A stretch of 64,000 bases of DNA, from contig NZ_CP104381.1 in the NCBI RefSeq assembly GCF_030582395.1, forward strand, positions 2,790,001 through 2,854,000, written 5' to 3'. A program made the translations under genes and the position numbers. This DNA comes from Ralstonia pickettii (lineage in GTDB: Bacteria; Pseudomonadota; Gammaproteobacteria; Burkholderiales; Burkholderiaceae). Positions 1-7,608 of the stretch are shown here, in pieces (within the stretch, counting starts at the first letter, position 1; every line of letters begins with the position of its first letter). The notes below the pieces were generated by a model. It was not told the DNA's origin and did no database searches. It saw only the letters and a list, made by a program, of their open reading frames with translations.

Positions 1-401
1 CGCCCCGCGACCGCGCCGATCGCGAATGCGCCGGCATACCAGAGGGGGTTCAGCAGGCTGGGGCGGTCGTTCAGTTCCTGCAAGCGCTGGGCGCACCAAG
101 CAAGGTGGTCTTCTTCTTCGCGTGCGGCCTCGTCAAGCTGGGCGCGGATGGCCGGATCCCGCGCAAACAGGGCTTGCCCCTGATACAGGGCCTGGGCGCA
201 GACCTCGCCGACATGGTTCACGCGCATCAGGCCGGCGGCATGGCGGCGGTCGGCCTCGGGAAGCTTGGCCATAGCATCGGCCGTATCCGCGGAGGCGGCG
301 GAGGCGATGACGGCATCGGCAGGATTCGGTCGGCTGGCGCGGGTGACGCCCGCCACAGCGCGCAAGGCGCGGTCAAATTCGGAGAGGAAACGGTCGAGCA
401 T
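1..401 (-). CDS. coq7: Coq7-type demethoxyubiquinone hydroxylase, cut by the window edge
   Basis: The protein hydroxylates 2-polyprenyl-3-methyl-6-methoxy-benzoquinone, the penultimate step of ubiquinone synthesis, as a membrane-associated di-iron enzyme. The visible N-terminal 133 residues start [13 protein letters not shown] and contain the conserved block [20 protein letters not shown] followed by [17 protein letters not shown], whose Glu and His residues are iron ligands in this family. The gene runs off the left edge, so the C-terminal ligands are not seen. The ATG at 399-401 fits the family's usual N-terminus. Other ubiquinone genes in the window (ubiX, a UbiH-type hydroxylase) are not adjacent. 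Confidence 0.93.
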   Translation of the reverse strand, partial: MLDRFLSEFDRALRAVAGVTRASRPNPADAVIASAASADTADAMAKLPEADRRHAAGLMRVNHVGEVCAQALYQGQALFARDPAIRAQLDEAAREEEDHLAWCAQRLQELNDRPSLLNPLWYAGAFAIGAVAG

Positions 402-781
402 GAGTACAGGCGCCGTCGGCAGTGGCGTGCGGCGCAGTTGCCATTGTAAGGCCGACACGACGCGGGACTTTGCGTACCGTCAGAACAGTGCCGACCAAAC
501 AGTACTGTACGGGATAACCCTGCGAGGGCGGGGATCGCATCTGAAACCGCAAGGAATCGACGGCGGACAACCTCCATCTATTTCAAATTCGGAAACAGCC
601 TGTTGCCGAGATCAGACAGCAAACGCGCGTTTGCGAACATTCGTTCGCAAATTTCGACCGACTGCTGCAGCGCATTGCTACATTAGTCAGCGACTTCGTT
701 TGAAAGTCATGGGGCGGAAAGACAAGAACGGAGGGTCTGCCCGCCACTGAACTCAATAAATAAAGATCTGGAGACCGACCG
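402..781. other. Intergenic region between coq7 and the porin gene
   Basis: This 380-base divergent region holds no convincing gene. Two palindromes stand out: ACAGTACTGT at 499-508 and the much stronger 22-base inverted repeat at 630-651. The segment just before the porin start carries a GGAG ribosome-binding sequence about 7 bases upstream of the ATG. I could not settle on promoter hexamers for either gene. Confidence 0.5.
630..651. promoter_or_regulatory. Perfect inverted repeat upstream of porin gene, candidate operator
   Basis: TTTGCGAAC, four bases (ATTC), GTTCGCAAA: 9-base arms with no mismatch, 131 bases before the porin start codon. No T-tract follows, so it is not a standard terminator. 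Symmetric arms around a short spacer suggest a dimeric repressor or activator site. The regulator is unknown. Confidence 0.55.
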
Positions 782-1942
782 ATGAAGAAATCGCTGCTGG
801 CATTGGCAGTGCTGGGCACATTTGCAGGTGTCGCGCAGGCTCAGTCGAGTGTGACGCTGTACGGCGTGGTCGACGCCAACGTCGAATACGTCAACCATGA
901 GCAGAACGTAACGGCGGCTGGTGCCGCTATTCCGGGCAGCAGCGGTTCGCGCCTTGCGATGCAGGCAGGGGGCCTGTCTTCCAACCGTTGGGGCTTGCGC
1001 GGCATCGAAGACCTCGGCGGCGGGCTCAAGAGCCTGTTCGTTCTGGAGTCGGGCTTCTCGATGGATGACGGCAAGTTGCAGCAAGGCGGCCGCCTGTTCG
1101 GCCGGCAAGCCTTCGTCGGGCTGCAAGGCGACTGGGGCAAGATCACCCTGGGCCGCCAGTACACGACAATCTTCGACATGATGGCCAACTTCTCGCCCAG
1201 CGGTTACGCCACGCAGTGGGAGCCGGTGGTGGGCCTGCTAGGTGCGAACTTCCGCGAAGACAACGTGATCAAGTACACGGGTGCGTTCGGCCCGCTGACC
1301 GTGGAAGGCCACTGGTCGTTCGGCGAGCGTGCAGGCAGCAACACCGCCAACTCGGCATACGGCATCGGCGCCAACTACTTCGCAGGCCCGTTCGGCTTGG
1401 GTGTCGCATATGACGAAGTGAAGGTGCTGTCGGCACAGGAGATCGGTGGTGCGCCGGGCAACGACTACGGCCGCGACAAGCGCGCCGCAGTCGCCGCCAG
1501 CTACACCGTCGGCCCCGTCAAGGTGATGGGCGGTTACCGCTACGGCAATACCGCCGCACCGAGCACTGGCACGCCGGCCCTGACACCGCACCGCGACGAT
1601 CTCTATTGGCTGGGTGTGAATTACCAGGCCACGACTGCGCTGGGCCTGACGCTGTCGTACTACTACGACAACATCAAGGAAGCGACGATCGCGGGTACCA
1701 CGGTCAACCCGCGCAAGCCGCAGCAGTGGAACTTCATCGCGGACTACAACTTCTCGAAGCGCACCGACGTGTACCTGACAGCAGCGTACTCGCGCAATGG
1801 CTCGCTGAACTGGGATTCGATTGGCTACACGCCGACGGGGACATCGGTAGGCTACCTGCCGGCCGCATCGCAGACGTACTTCATCACGCCTGACTCGAAC
1901 AACCAAGTCGGTGTCGCAGTGGGTGTGCGCCACAAGTTCTGA
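782..1942 (+). CDS. Outer-membrane porin, Burkholderiales trimeric type
   Basis: A general diffusion porin of the outer membrane. The 386-residue protein begins with a signal peptide (MKKSLLALAVLGTFAGVAQA, cleavage after AQA) and continues SSVTLYGVVDANVEY, the typical first beta strand of beta-proteobacterial porins. It contains the conserved SRWG-like segment (LSSNRWGLRGIEDLGGGL) and LGRQYT, and ends in VGVRHKF, with the C-terminal Phe needed for recognition by the outer-membrane assembly machinery. Length is normal for the family. It stands alone, with a terminator close behind. The strong palindrome upstream suggests regulated expression. The substrate cannot be told from the sequence. Confidence 0.93.
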   Translation: MKKSLLALAVLGTFAGVAQAQSSVTLYGVVDANVEYVNHEQNVTAAGAAIPGSSGSRLAMQAGGLSSNRWGLRGIEDLGGGLKSLFVLESGFSMDDGKLQQGGRLFGRQAFVGLQGDWGKITLGRQYTTIFDMMANFSPSGYATQWEPVVGLLGANFREDNVIKYTGAFGPLTVEGHWSFGERAGSNTANSAYGIGANYFAGPFGLGVAYDEVKVLSAQEIGGAPGNDYGRDKRAAVAASYTVGPVKVMGGYRYGNTAAPSTGTPALTPHRDDLYWLGVNYQATTALGLTLSYYYDNIKEATIAGTTVNPRKPQQWNFIADYNFSKRTDVYLTAAYSRNGSLNWDSIGYTPTGTSVGYLPAASQTYFITPDSNNQVGVAVGVRHKF

Positions 1943-1990
1943 CGCACGCTTCGGTTTTGCCCGCCGTCCCTCTCCTTGGCGGGCGCAGGA

Positions 1991-2014
1991 AGGCACCTTC
2001 GGGTGCCTTTTTGC
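1991..2014 (+). terminator. Rho-independent terminator after porin gene
   Basis: AGGCACC-TTCG-GGTGCCT stem with a UUCG-type tetraloop followed by TTTTTG, starting 49 bases after the porin stop codon. Confidence 0.9.
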
Positions 2015-2129
2015 ATGGCCGCGCGCTATGCTCCTGCGATCGAACCCGCCGCCGGACCGCAAGGCCCCAGCACCACATCGCGCGACGCGGTTCATAACGA
2101 CAACAACACGAACCTCACCGGAGACCAGC

Positions 2130-3446
2130 ATGTCCTCATCAACTTCCCCAACCCTGGCGTCCGCCACTTCGGATGGGACCGCCGACGCCAGCCGCTCGCG
2201 CATCGTCTTTGCGAGCTTCATCGGCACGGCTATCGAGTTCTACGATTTCTACGTCTATGCGACAGCCGCGGCGCTGGTCATCGGCCCCGTGTTCTTTCCG
2301 CATGGGTCCGCCACGGCACAAGCGCTGTCGGCGTTCGTCACGTTTGGCATCGCGTTCATCGCGCGGCCGATCGGCTCGTTTCTGTTCGGCCACTTTGGTG
2401 ATCGCATCGGGCGCAAGTCGACGCTGGTGGCGTCTCTGCTGGTGATGGGCATTTCGACCACGCTGATCGGACTCGTGCCGGGGTACGACAGCATCGGCAC
2501 GCTCGCACCGATCCTGCTGTGCATCCTGCGCTTCGGCCAGGGCATCGGCCTGGGTGGTGAATGGGGCGGCGCGGCGCTGCTGGCCACGGAGAATGCACCA
2601 GCGGGCAAACGCGCCTGGTTCGGCATGTTTCCGCAGCTCGGCCCGTCGGTCGGTTTCCTGGCTTCGAACGGTCTTTTCTTCGGGCTGGCGATCGCACTGT
2701 CCGATGAGCAGTTCCGCAGCTGGGGCTGGCGCGTGCCGTTCCTGGTCAGCGCAGTGCTGGTGGCGCTGGGCTTGTATGTGCGATTGAAGATCGCCGAGAC
2801 CCCCGCATTCCAGGCAGCCATCGATCGGCAGGAGCGCGTGAAGGTGCCGGTCGCCACGCTGCTGGCGCACCACTGGTGGCCGACGCTGCTGGGCGCACTG
2901 GCGATGGTCGTCTGCTACACGCTGTTTTATATCTCGACGGTATTTTCGCTGTCGTACGGCGTGGGCACGTTGCATTTCTCGCGCCCGAGCTTCCTGGGTC
3001 TGCTGTGCCTGGCCGTGGTCTTCATGGGGCTGGCGACGCCGCTGTCGGCATGGGCGTCGGACCGTTTTGGGCGCAAGCCGGTACTGATCGTCGGCATCAT
3101 CGCCGCCATTTTGTCGGGCTTCACGATGGCGCCGCTGCTGGGGAGCGGGCAGACACCGCTGGTGGCCCTGTTCCTCATCATCGAACTGTTCCTGATGGGC
3201 GTGACCTTCGCTCCGATGGGCGCGCTGCTGCCGGAGCTGTTCCCGACCAACGTGCGCTACACCGGGGCCGGCGTGTCGTACAACCTGGGCGGCATTCTGG
3301 GGGCGTCGATTGCGCCGTATATCGCGCAGAAGCTGGCTCAGCAAGGCGGCCTGAGCTGGGTGGGCATGTATGTGTCGGCGGCCGCGGTGGTCAGCCTGAT
3401 CGGCGTGCTTTGCATGCGTGAAACGCGGGATACCCGGCTGATGTAA
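2130..3446 (+). CDS. MHS-family MFS transporter (metabolite:H+ symporter)
   Basis: An inner-membrane proton symporter of the metabolite:H+ symporter branch, which includes KgtP, ShiA and ProP. The 438-residue protein has a short polar N-terminus followed by FASFIGTAIEFYDFYVYA, the hallmark first helix of this branch. The loop after helix 2 reads GHFGDRIGRKSTL, the MFS signature, and it is echoed in the second half by DRFGRKPVLI. About twelve hydrophobic segments are visible. I chose the ATG at 2130 over longer in-frame starts because a GGAG sequence precedes it and homologues begin here. It is transcribed alone. The substrate is not predictable; dicarboxylates, shikimate or osmolytes are typical. 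Confidence 0.9.
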   Translation: MSSSTSPTLASATSDGTADASRSRIVFASFIGTAIEFYDFYVYATAAALVIGPVFFPHGSATAQALSAFVTFGIAFIARPIGSFLFGHFGDRIGRKSTLVASLLVMGISTTLIGLVPGYDSIGTLAPILLCILRFGQGIGLGGEWGGAALLATENAPAGKRAWFGMFPQLGPSVGFLASNGLFFGLAIALSDEQFRSWGWRVPFLVSAVLVALGLYVRLKIAETPAFQAAIDRQERVKVPVATLLAHHWWPTLLGALAMVVCYTLFYISTVFSLSYGVGTLHFSRPSFLGLLCLAVVFMGLATPLSAWASDRFGRKPVLIVGIIAAILSGFTMAPLLGSGQTPLVALFLIIELFLMGVTFAPMGALLPELFPTNVRYTGAGVSYNLGGILGASIAPYIAQKLAQQGGLSWVGMYVSAAAVVSLIGVLCMRETRDTRLM

Positions 3447-3467
3447 GGACCACGCATAGCAACGCGC

Positions 3468-3902
3468 TCAATCCCACGAGTGGCGGCCGGAGCGACCACG
3501 CTTGACGTCGCCGCGCGCGCGCTTGCCTTCCAGACGGCGCGTCTTGGAAGCGCGCGTAGGCTTGGTGGCGATCCGCGACTTCGGCACCGAAAGCCCCGTC
3601 GCGATGAACGCGATCAGACGTTCACGGGCATCCTGGCGGTTGCGGTCTTGCGTGCGAAACCGCTGAGCATCAATCACAATCACGCCCTCGTCGGTCAAGC
3701 GGCGGTCGTGCTTTCCCAACAAGCGAGCCCGCAATGCCTCCGGCAACGACGGCGATTGGGCGATGTCAAAGCGCAACTCCACCGCCGTCGATACCTTGTT
3801 GATGTTCTGCCCACCCGCTCCGCTTGCGCGCACAAAGCGCTCGACCAGCTCGGACTCCGGAATAGACAATTGGGGGGTGATTTTGAGATCGGTGCCGGGC
3901 AT
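3468..3902 (-). CDS. arfB: Alternative ribosome-rescue factor ArfB (YaeJ), peptidyl-tRNA hydrolase
   Basis: A codon-independent release factor that frees ribosomes stalled on mRNAs without a stop codon. The 144-residue protein has the class-I release-factor catalytic domain with GGQ at residues 30-32 ([13 protein letters not shown]). Its basic C-terminal tail (KTRRLEGKRARGDVKRGRSG) is the part that enters the empty mRNA channel. The length matches the family and there is no codon-recognition domain, which separates it from prfA at 57.9 kb. It is transcribed against both neighbours and its start lies 43 bases from the divergent hemolysin III-like gene. Confidence 0.95.
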   Translation of the reverse strand: MPGTDLKITPQLSIPESELVERFVRASGAGGQNINKVSTAVELRFDIAQSPSLPEALRARLLGKHDRRLTDEGVIVIDAQRFRTQDRNRQDARERLIAFIATGLSVPKSRIATKPTRASKTRRLEGKRARGDVKRGRSGRHSWD

Positions 3903-3945
3903 TGGAGCATTGTAGGGAGAACCGGCTTTTCCTGGAGATCAACGT

Positions 3946-4563
3946 ATGTATCGCGGAGAACGTTTCAACGGCTTCAGCCACCTGGCCGGGGCCATCCTTG
4001 CCGCCGGGGGCATGGCCGTTCTGGTGACGTCGTCCGCCCTGCACCACGACGCGTGGAAGGTCGTCAGTTCCGTGGTCTACGGCACGACGCTCGTCCTGCT
4101 CTACACGATCTCCACGCTGTATCACAGCCTGCGCGGGCCGGCCAAGAGCCTGTTCCAGCGCCTCGACTATTGCGCCATCTATTTGCTGATCGCCGGGAGC
4201 TACACGCCGTTTGCGCTGGTCACGCTGCGCGGCCCCTGGGGTTGGGCGCTGTTCGGCATCAACTGGGCACTGGCGGCCATCGGGATTGCGCAGGAACTCT
4301 GGATCGGCCGCCGCACGCGCCTGTTTTCCCTGCTGATCTACGTGGTGATGGGCTGGCTGATGCTGATTGCCATGGGGCCGCTGGCGGCAGCGCTGCCCGC
4401 ACCGGGCCTGTGGTGGGTGGTAGCCGGTGGCGCGCTGTATACGGCCGGTATCGCCTTCTTTCTCTTTGACGAGAAGGTGAGGCACTTCCACGGCATCTGG
4501 CACCTGTTCGTATTGGCCGGCAGTGCGTGCCAGTTCGTCAGCATCCTCCTGTACGTGGGTTGA
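3946..4563 (+). CDS. Hemolysin III / PAQR-family membrane protein
   Basis: An integral membrane protein of 205 residues with seven hydrophobic helices, belonging to the YqfA/hemolysin III branch of the PAQR superfamily. It opens with YRGERFNGFSHLAGAILA, contains STLYHSL with the conserved His, then RLDYCAIYLLIAGSYTPF, and ends with HFHGIWHLFVLAGSACQF, where the two spaced His residues are part of the proposed metal site. A GGAG ribosome-binding site precedes the ATG. The biological role of bacterial members is not settled; the hemolysin name is historical. Confidence 0.9.
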   Translation: MYRGERFNGFSHLAGAILAAGGMAVLVTSSALHHDAWKVVSSVVYGTTLVLLYTISTLYHSLRGPAKSLFQRLDYCAIYLLIAGSYTPFALVTLRGPWGWALFGINWALAAIGIAQELWIGRRTRLFSLLIYVVMGWLMLIAMGPLAAALPAPGLWWVVAGGALYTAGIAFFLFDEKVRHFHGIWHLFVLAGSACQFVSILLYVG

Positions 4564-4591
4564 CCCCGGCCATACGTTCCTGTGGTGCGCC

Positions 4592-4626
4592 AAAAAAAAG
4601 CCGCGACGAATCGCGGCCTTTTCTTT
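4592..4626. terminator. Bidirectional terminator between hemolysin III-like gene and fadD
   Basis: Stem GCCGCGA-CGAA-TCGCGGC with an A-tract before it and a T-rich tract after it, so it can end transcription from both converging genes. Confidence 0.88.
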
Positions 4627-4640
4627 GCAGCGACGCAGAC

Positions 4641-6350
4641 TCAGGCGCGCTTCTTCATCGCCTCGTCGCGCAGTTCACGGCGCAGGATCTTGCCGACGTT
4701 GGTCTTCGGCAGCTCGTTGCGAAACTCGATAAACTTCGGGCGCTTGTAGCCGGTCAGCTGGTCCTTGCAGAACTCCTGCAGCTTCTGCTCCGTGAGCGAC
4801 GGATCGCGACGCACCACGAACAGCTTCACCACCTCGCCCGAATGCACGTCCGGCACACCCACGGCGGCCACTTCCAGCACGCCCGGGCACATCGCCACCA
4901 CGCCTTCGATCTCGTTCGGGTACACGTTGAAGCCCGACACCAGAATCATGTCCTTCTTGCGATCGACGATCTTGGTGTAACCGCGCTCGTCCATCACGCC
5001 GACGTCGCCGGTCTTGAAGAAGCCGTCGGCGTACATGACCTTGGCGGTCTCGTCCGGGCGCTTCCAGTAACCAGCCATGACCTGGGGGCCGCGGATGCAA
5101 ATTTCGCCCGCCTGGCCGATCGGCAGGTCGCGGCCTTCGTCGTCGCGGATGGCGATTTCCGTGCCCGGAATCGGCAGGCCGACGGTACCCGAGAACTTAT
5201 CGGTATCCGTTGGGTTGCAGATGGCAGACGGCGAGGTTTCCGACAAACCATAGCCTTCGATGATCGGGCACCCCGTCACCTCGAGCCACTTCTTGGCCAC
5301 GGCCTCTTGCACCGCCATGCCGCCACCGTTGGCCACGCGCAGGTTCGAGCAGTCCACATCCTTGAATTCGGGGTTGTTCAGCAGCGCGTTGTAGAGCGTG
5401 TTCACGGCCGGGAACATGTGGAAGCGGTACTGCTTGAGCACCTTGATGAAGCCCGGGATATCGCGCGGGTTCGGGATCAGCACCGCCAGCCCGCCCTTGC
5501 GCATCGACAGCAGGCAACACACCGTCAGCGCGAAGATGTGATACAGCGGCAGCGCGGTGATCGTGACGATCTCTTCGTCGGCGCCCAGCATGCGGCCATC
5601 GCGGCCTGGCTTGGTGAGCGCCGGGTTCATCCAGGCTTCCGATTGCAACACGTTCGCGACGATGTTCCGATGCAGCAGCGTCGCACCCTTCGACACGCCG
5701 GTCGTGCCGCCCGTGTATTGCAGGAAGGCCACGTCGTCGGGGCCGACGGACGTCGGCTTGAGCGTCTGCTTGGCGCCCTCCTCCAGCGCGGTGTTGAAGC
5801 GGATGCAGTTGGGCAGTTCCCACGCCGGCACCATCTTCTTCACGCTGCGCACGACGAAATTGACCAGCATGCCCTTCAGCCCGCCGAGCATGTCGCCCAT
5901 GCTGGCCACCACGATGTGCTTGACCGGCGTATTGGGCAGCACCTGCTGCAGCGTCGTCGCGAAATTCTCAAGGATGATGATGGCTTCGGCGCCGCTGTCC
6001 TTGAGCTGGTGTTCCAGTTCGCGCGGGGTGTAAAGCGGATTGACGTTGACGACCACATAGCCGGCACGCAGCACGGCGGCCAGCGCCACGGGGTACTGCA
6101 ACACGTTCGGCATCATCAGCGCGACACGGGCGCCAGGGGCCAGGCCGCGCGATTGCAGCCACGCCGCCAGTTGGCGCGAAAGCGTATCCAGCTCGCCGTA
6201 GGTCAGCACCTTTCCCATGCATTCAAATGCACGGCGGTTACGGTTCTTCTGGAAGGAATCCTCAAGCAGATGGGCCAGCGATCGATACTGCGATGCATCG
6301 ATCTCGGCCGGCACCCCGGCGGGATACTGCTTCAGCCACGGCTTATCCAT
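4641..6350 (-). CDS. fadD: Long-chain fatty acid--CoA ligase FadD
   Basis: The enzyme activates fatty acids to acyl-CoA through an acyl-AMP intermediate, for beta-oxidation or lipid synthesis, at the inner membrane. The 569-residue protein has the ANL-superfamily motifs in order: the P-loop-like YTGGTTGVSKGATLLHRN, then EGYGLSETSP, then the TGDVGVMDERGY motif and VDRKKDMILVSGFNVYPNEIE hinge, and near the C-terminus the catalytic-lysine region TNVGKILRRELRD. The N-terminus (MDKPWLKQYPAGVPAEID) is typical of FadD. It has its own promoter region with a palindrome at 6382-6395 and a terminator at its 3' end. Confidence 0.95.
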   Translation of the reverse strand: MDKPWLKQYPAGVPAEIDASQYRSLAHLLEDSFQKNRNRRAFECMGKVLTYGELDTLSRQLAAWLQSRGLAPGARVALMMPNVLQYPVALAAVLRAGYVVVNVNPLYTPRELEHQLKDSGAEAIIILENFATTLQQVLPNTPVKHIVVASMGDMLGGLKGMLVNFVVRSVKKMVPAWELPNCIRFNTALEEGAKQTLKPTSVGPDDVAFLQYTGGTTGVSKGATLLHRNIVANVLQSEAWMNPALTKPGRDGRMLGADEEIVTITALPLYHIFALTVCCLLSMRKGGLAVLIPNPRDIPGFIKVLKQYRFHMFPAVNTLYNALLNNPEFKDVDCSNLRVANGGGMAVQEAVAKKWLEVTGCPIIEGYGLSETSPSAICNPTDTDKFSGTVGLPIPGTEIAIRDDEGRDLPIGQAGEICIRGPQVMAGYWKRPDETAKVMYADGFFKTGDVGVMDERGYTKIVDRKKDMILVSGFNVYPNEIEGVVAMCPGVLEVAAVGVPDVHSGEVVKLFVVRRDPSLTEQKLQEFCKDQLTGYKRPKFIEFRNELPKTNVGKILRRELRDEAMKKRA

Positions 6351-6381
6351 GGGTGTGTCTCCTGGCGATTGTCGATTTTTT

Positions 6382-6395
6382 CGAATGGTCGTTCG
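6382..6395. promoter_or_regulatory. Candidate operator upstream of fadD
   Basis: CGAATG-GT-CGTTCG, a 6-2-6 palindrome with one mismatch, 32 bases before the fadD start codon and inside an AT-rich stretch that is likely the promoter. Size and form fit a TetR-family fatty-acid regulator. Which one is inference. Confidence 0.45.
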
Positions 6396-6500
6396 TTTTT
6401 TTCGGCATCCTACGCGGATGTGCGTGTCAAAACAATAACTTAGACAGTTCCCTCAGCCTGCCGGGCCTGCTTGAAACGGACGCCTAAACCGCTGTTGGCA

Positions 6501-7598
6501 TCACTTTTGCATGATGCTTGCCGACGTCGCCATCGCGGGAGGCGCCATCAATCGCAGAGCGGCCTCGCGCTGCGGTCTGGATTCGCGTGCCATGGCTTTG
6601 ACATCGGCATAGAAGCGCGCCCAGTCGCCGCCATCACGGTGATACAGCGCCGTGAACGCCGGCACCCATTCCAGGTAGCTCGCGACGGCCCCCAGATGCG
6701 CGTTCGACAGTGGCTGCGCAAACCAGCGGTCGTAACCGGTATAACCGCCCCAACTTGCTTTCAGTTTGGCGTAATCGGCCTGCAGGCTCGCGAAGATGGC
6801 GCGTTTTCCGGCGCGCTTCTCGTCGTCCGACACTGGGCTGGCATACAGCGCCTCGAGCCGGTTGCGGTACTCCAGCAGCAGGGCGCGGAATTGTACGCGG
6901 CGGGCGTCGTACGTGGCGTATTCCGCGCGAATTTCGGGCGTCGCGGCATCCGCCAGCCAGCGTTCGACGCCGATGGTTTCGACGGCGGTGGCAAACGATT
7001 CGTTGAACGCGGTATCGCCCTTGGCGTAGACAACCTGATGCGCCAGCTCATGAAAAATCAGCCGCGCCAACTCGCCTTCCGGCAGGCCGACGAAGGTATT
7101 GAGCAGCGGGTCGTCGAAATAGCCCAGTGTGGAATACGCAGGAATGCCGGCCACATCCACGTCCAGGCCTTGGGCACGCAGCGTGTCAGCATAGGCCATG
7201 GCGGCGTTGCGGTCGTAGTACCCGCGATACGTCACGCAGCCGACGACGAGGAAACACCATTCCTTGAGCTTGACCGACAACTCAGGCGCGGCAAATACAT
7301 TCCACACCGCAAAGGGGCGCTTGAGATTGGCATAGACGCGATAGCTGCCGTTGTCGGGCAGGCCCAGCTCGCGCGAGGCATAGATGCGAATGCTCCGCGC
7401 ATCTTCCAACCGCTTGGCGAGCTTGTCGTTGTGGGCTTGCCGAGCATTGTCGATGGCCTGGTCGATCGACTCACGCTGCGCCATCAGCGAGAGATGTCCG
7501 CTGACCGACTGGAAGTAATAACCGACGGTGTCGCAGCCGGCCAGCAACGCCGAACCGGCAAGCGACAGCGCAAGGCACAGCGCGCGTGCGGCACGCAT
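6501..7598 (-). CDS. Putative aminopeptidase lipoprotein (zinc metallopeptidase, COG4324-like)
   Basis: A predicted zinc peptidase on the periplasmic side. The 365-residue product starts with a lipoprotein signal peptide (MRAARALCLALSLAGSALLAGC, lipidated Cys in LLAGC). In the middle is LIFHELAHQVVYAKGD, an HExxH zinc site, followed by FNESFATAVETIG, where Glu is the probable third ligand. This layout is that of the predicted aminopeptidase family COG4324. I used the ATG at 7596-7598, which gives a proper lipoprotein signal; a longer reading frame would overlap the upstream oxidoreductase gene. Its start lies 10 bases after the end of that gene, so the two are probably cotranscribed. Confidence 0.82.
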   Translation of the reverse strand: MRAARALCLALSLAGSALLAGCDTVGYYFQSVSGHLSLMAQRESIDQAIDNARQAHNDKLAKRLEDARSIRIYASRELGLPDNGSYRVYANLKRPFAVWNVFAAPELSVKLKEWCFLVVGCVTYRGYYDRNAAMAYADTLRAQGLDVDVAGIPAYSTLGYFDDPLLNTFVGLPEGELARLIFHELAHQVVYAKGDTAFNESFATAVETIGVERWLADAATPEIRAEYATYDARRVQFRALLLEYRNRLEALYASPVSDDEKRAGKRAIFASLQADYAKLKASWGGYTGYDRWFAQPLSNAHLGAVASYLEWVPAFTALYHRDGGDWARFYADVKAMARESRPQREAALRLMAPPAMATSASIMQK

Positions 7599-7608
7599 GA
7601 TGGCTCCG

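Noticed and set aside
499..508. ACAGTACTGT as a LexA box
   Set aside because: The CTGT-N8-ACAG spacing and order are not met and no SOS gene is adjacent.
2139..3344. 401-residue minus-strand frame opposite the MHS transporter
   Set aside because: Arg/Gln-rich shadow with no family motif; the plus strand codes a complete transporter.
4527..6443. 638-residue open frame on the plus strand opposite fadD
   Set aside because: His/Arg/Gln/Val-rich antisense translation of a GC-rich gene; fadD on the minus strand has full family motifs.
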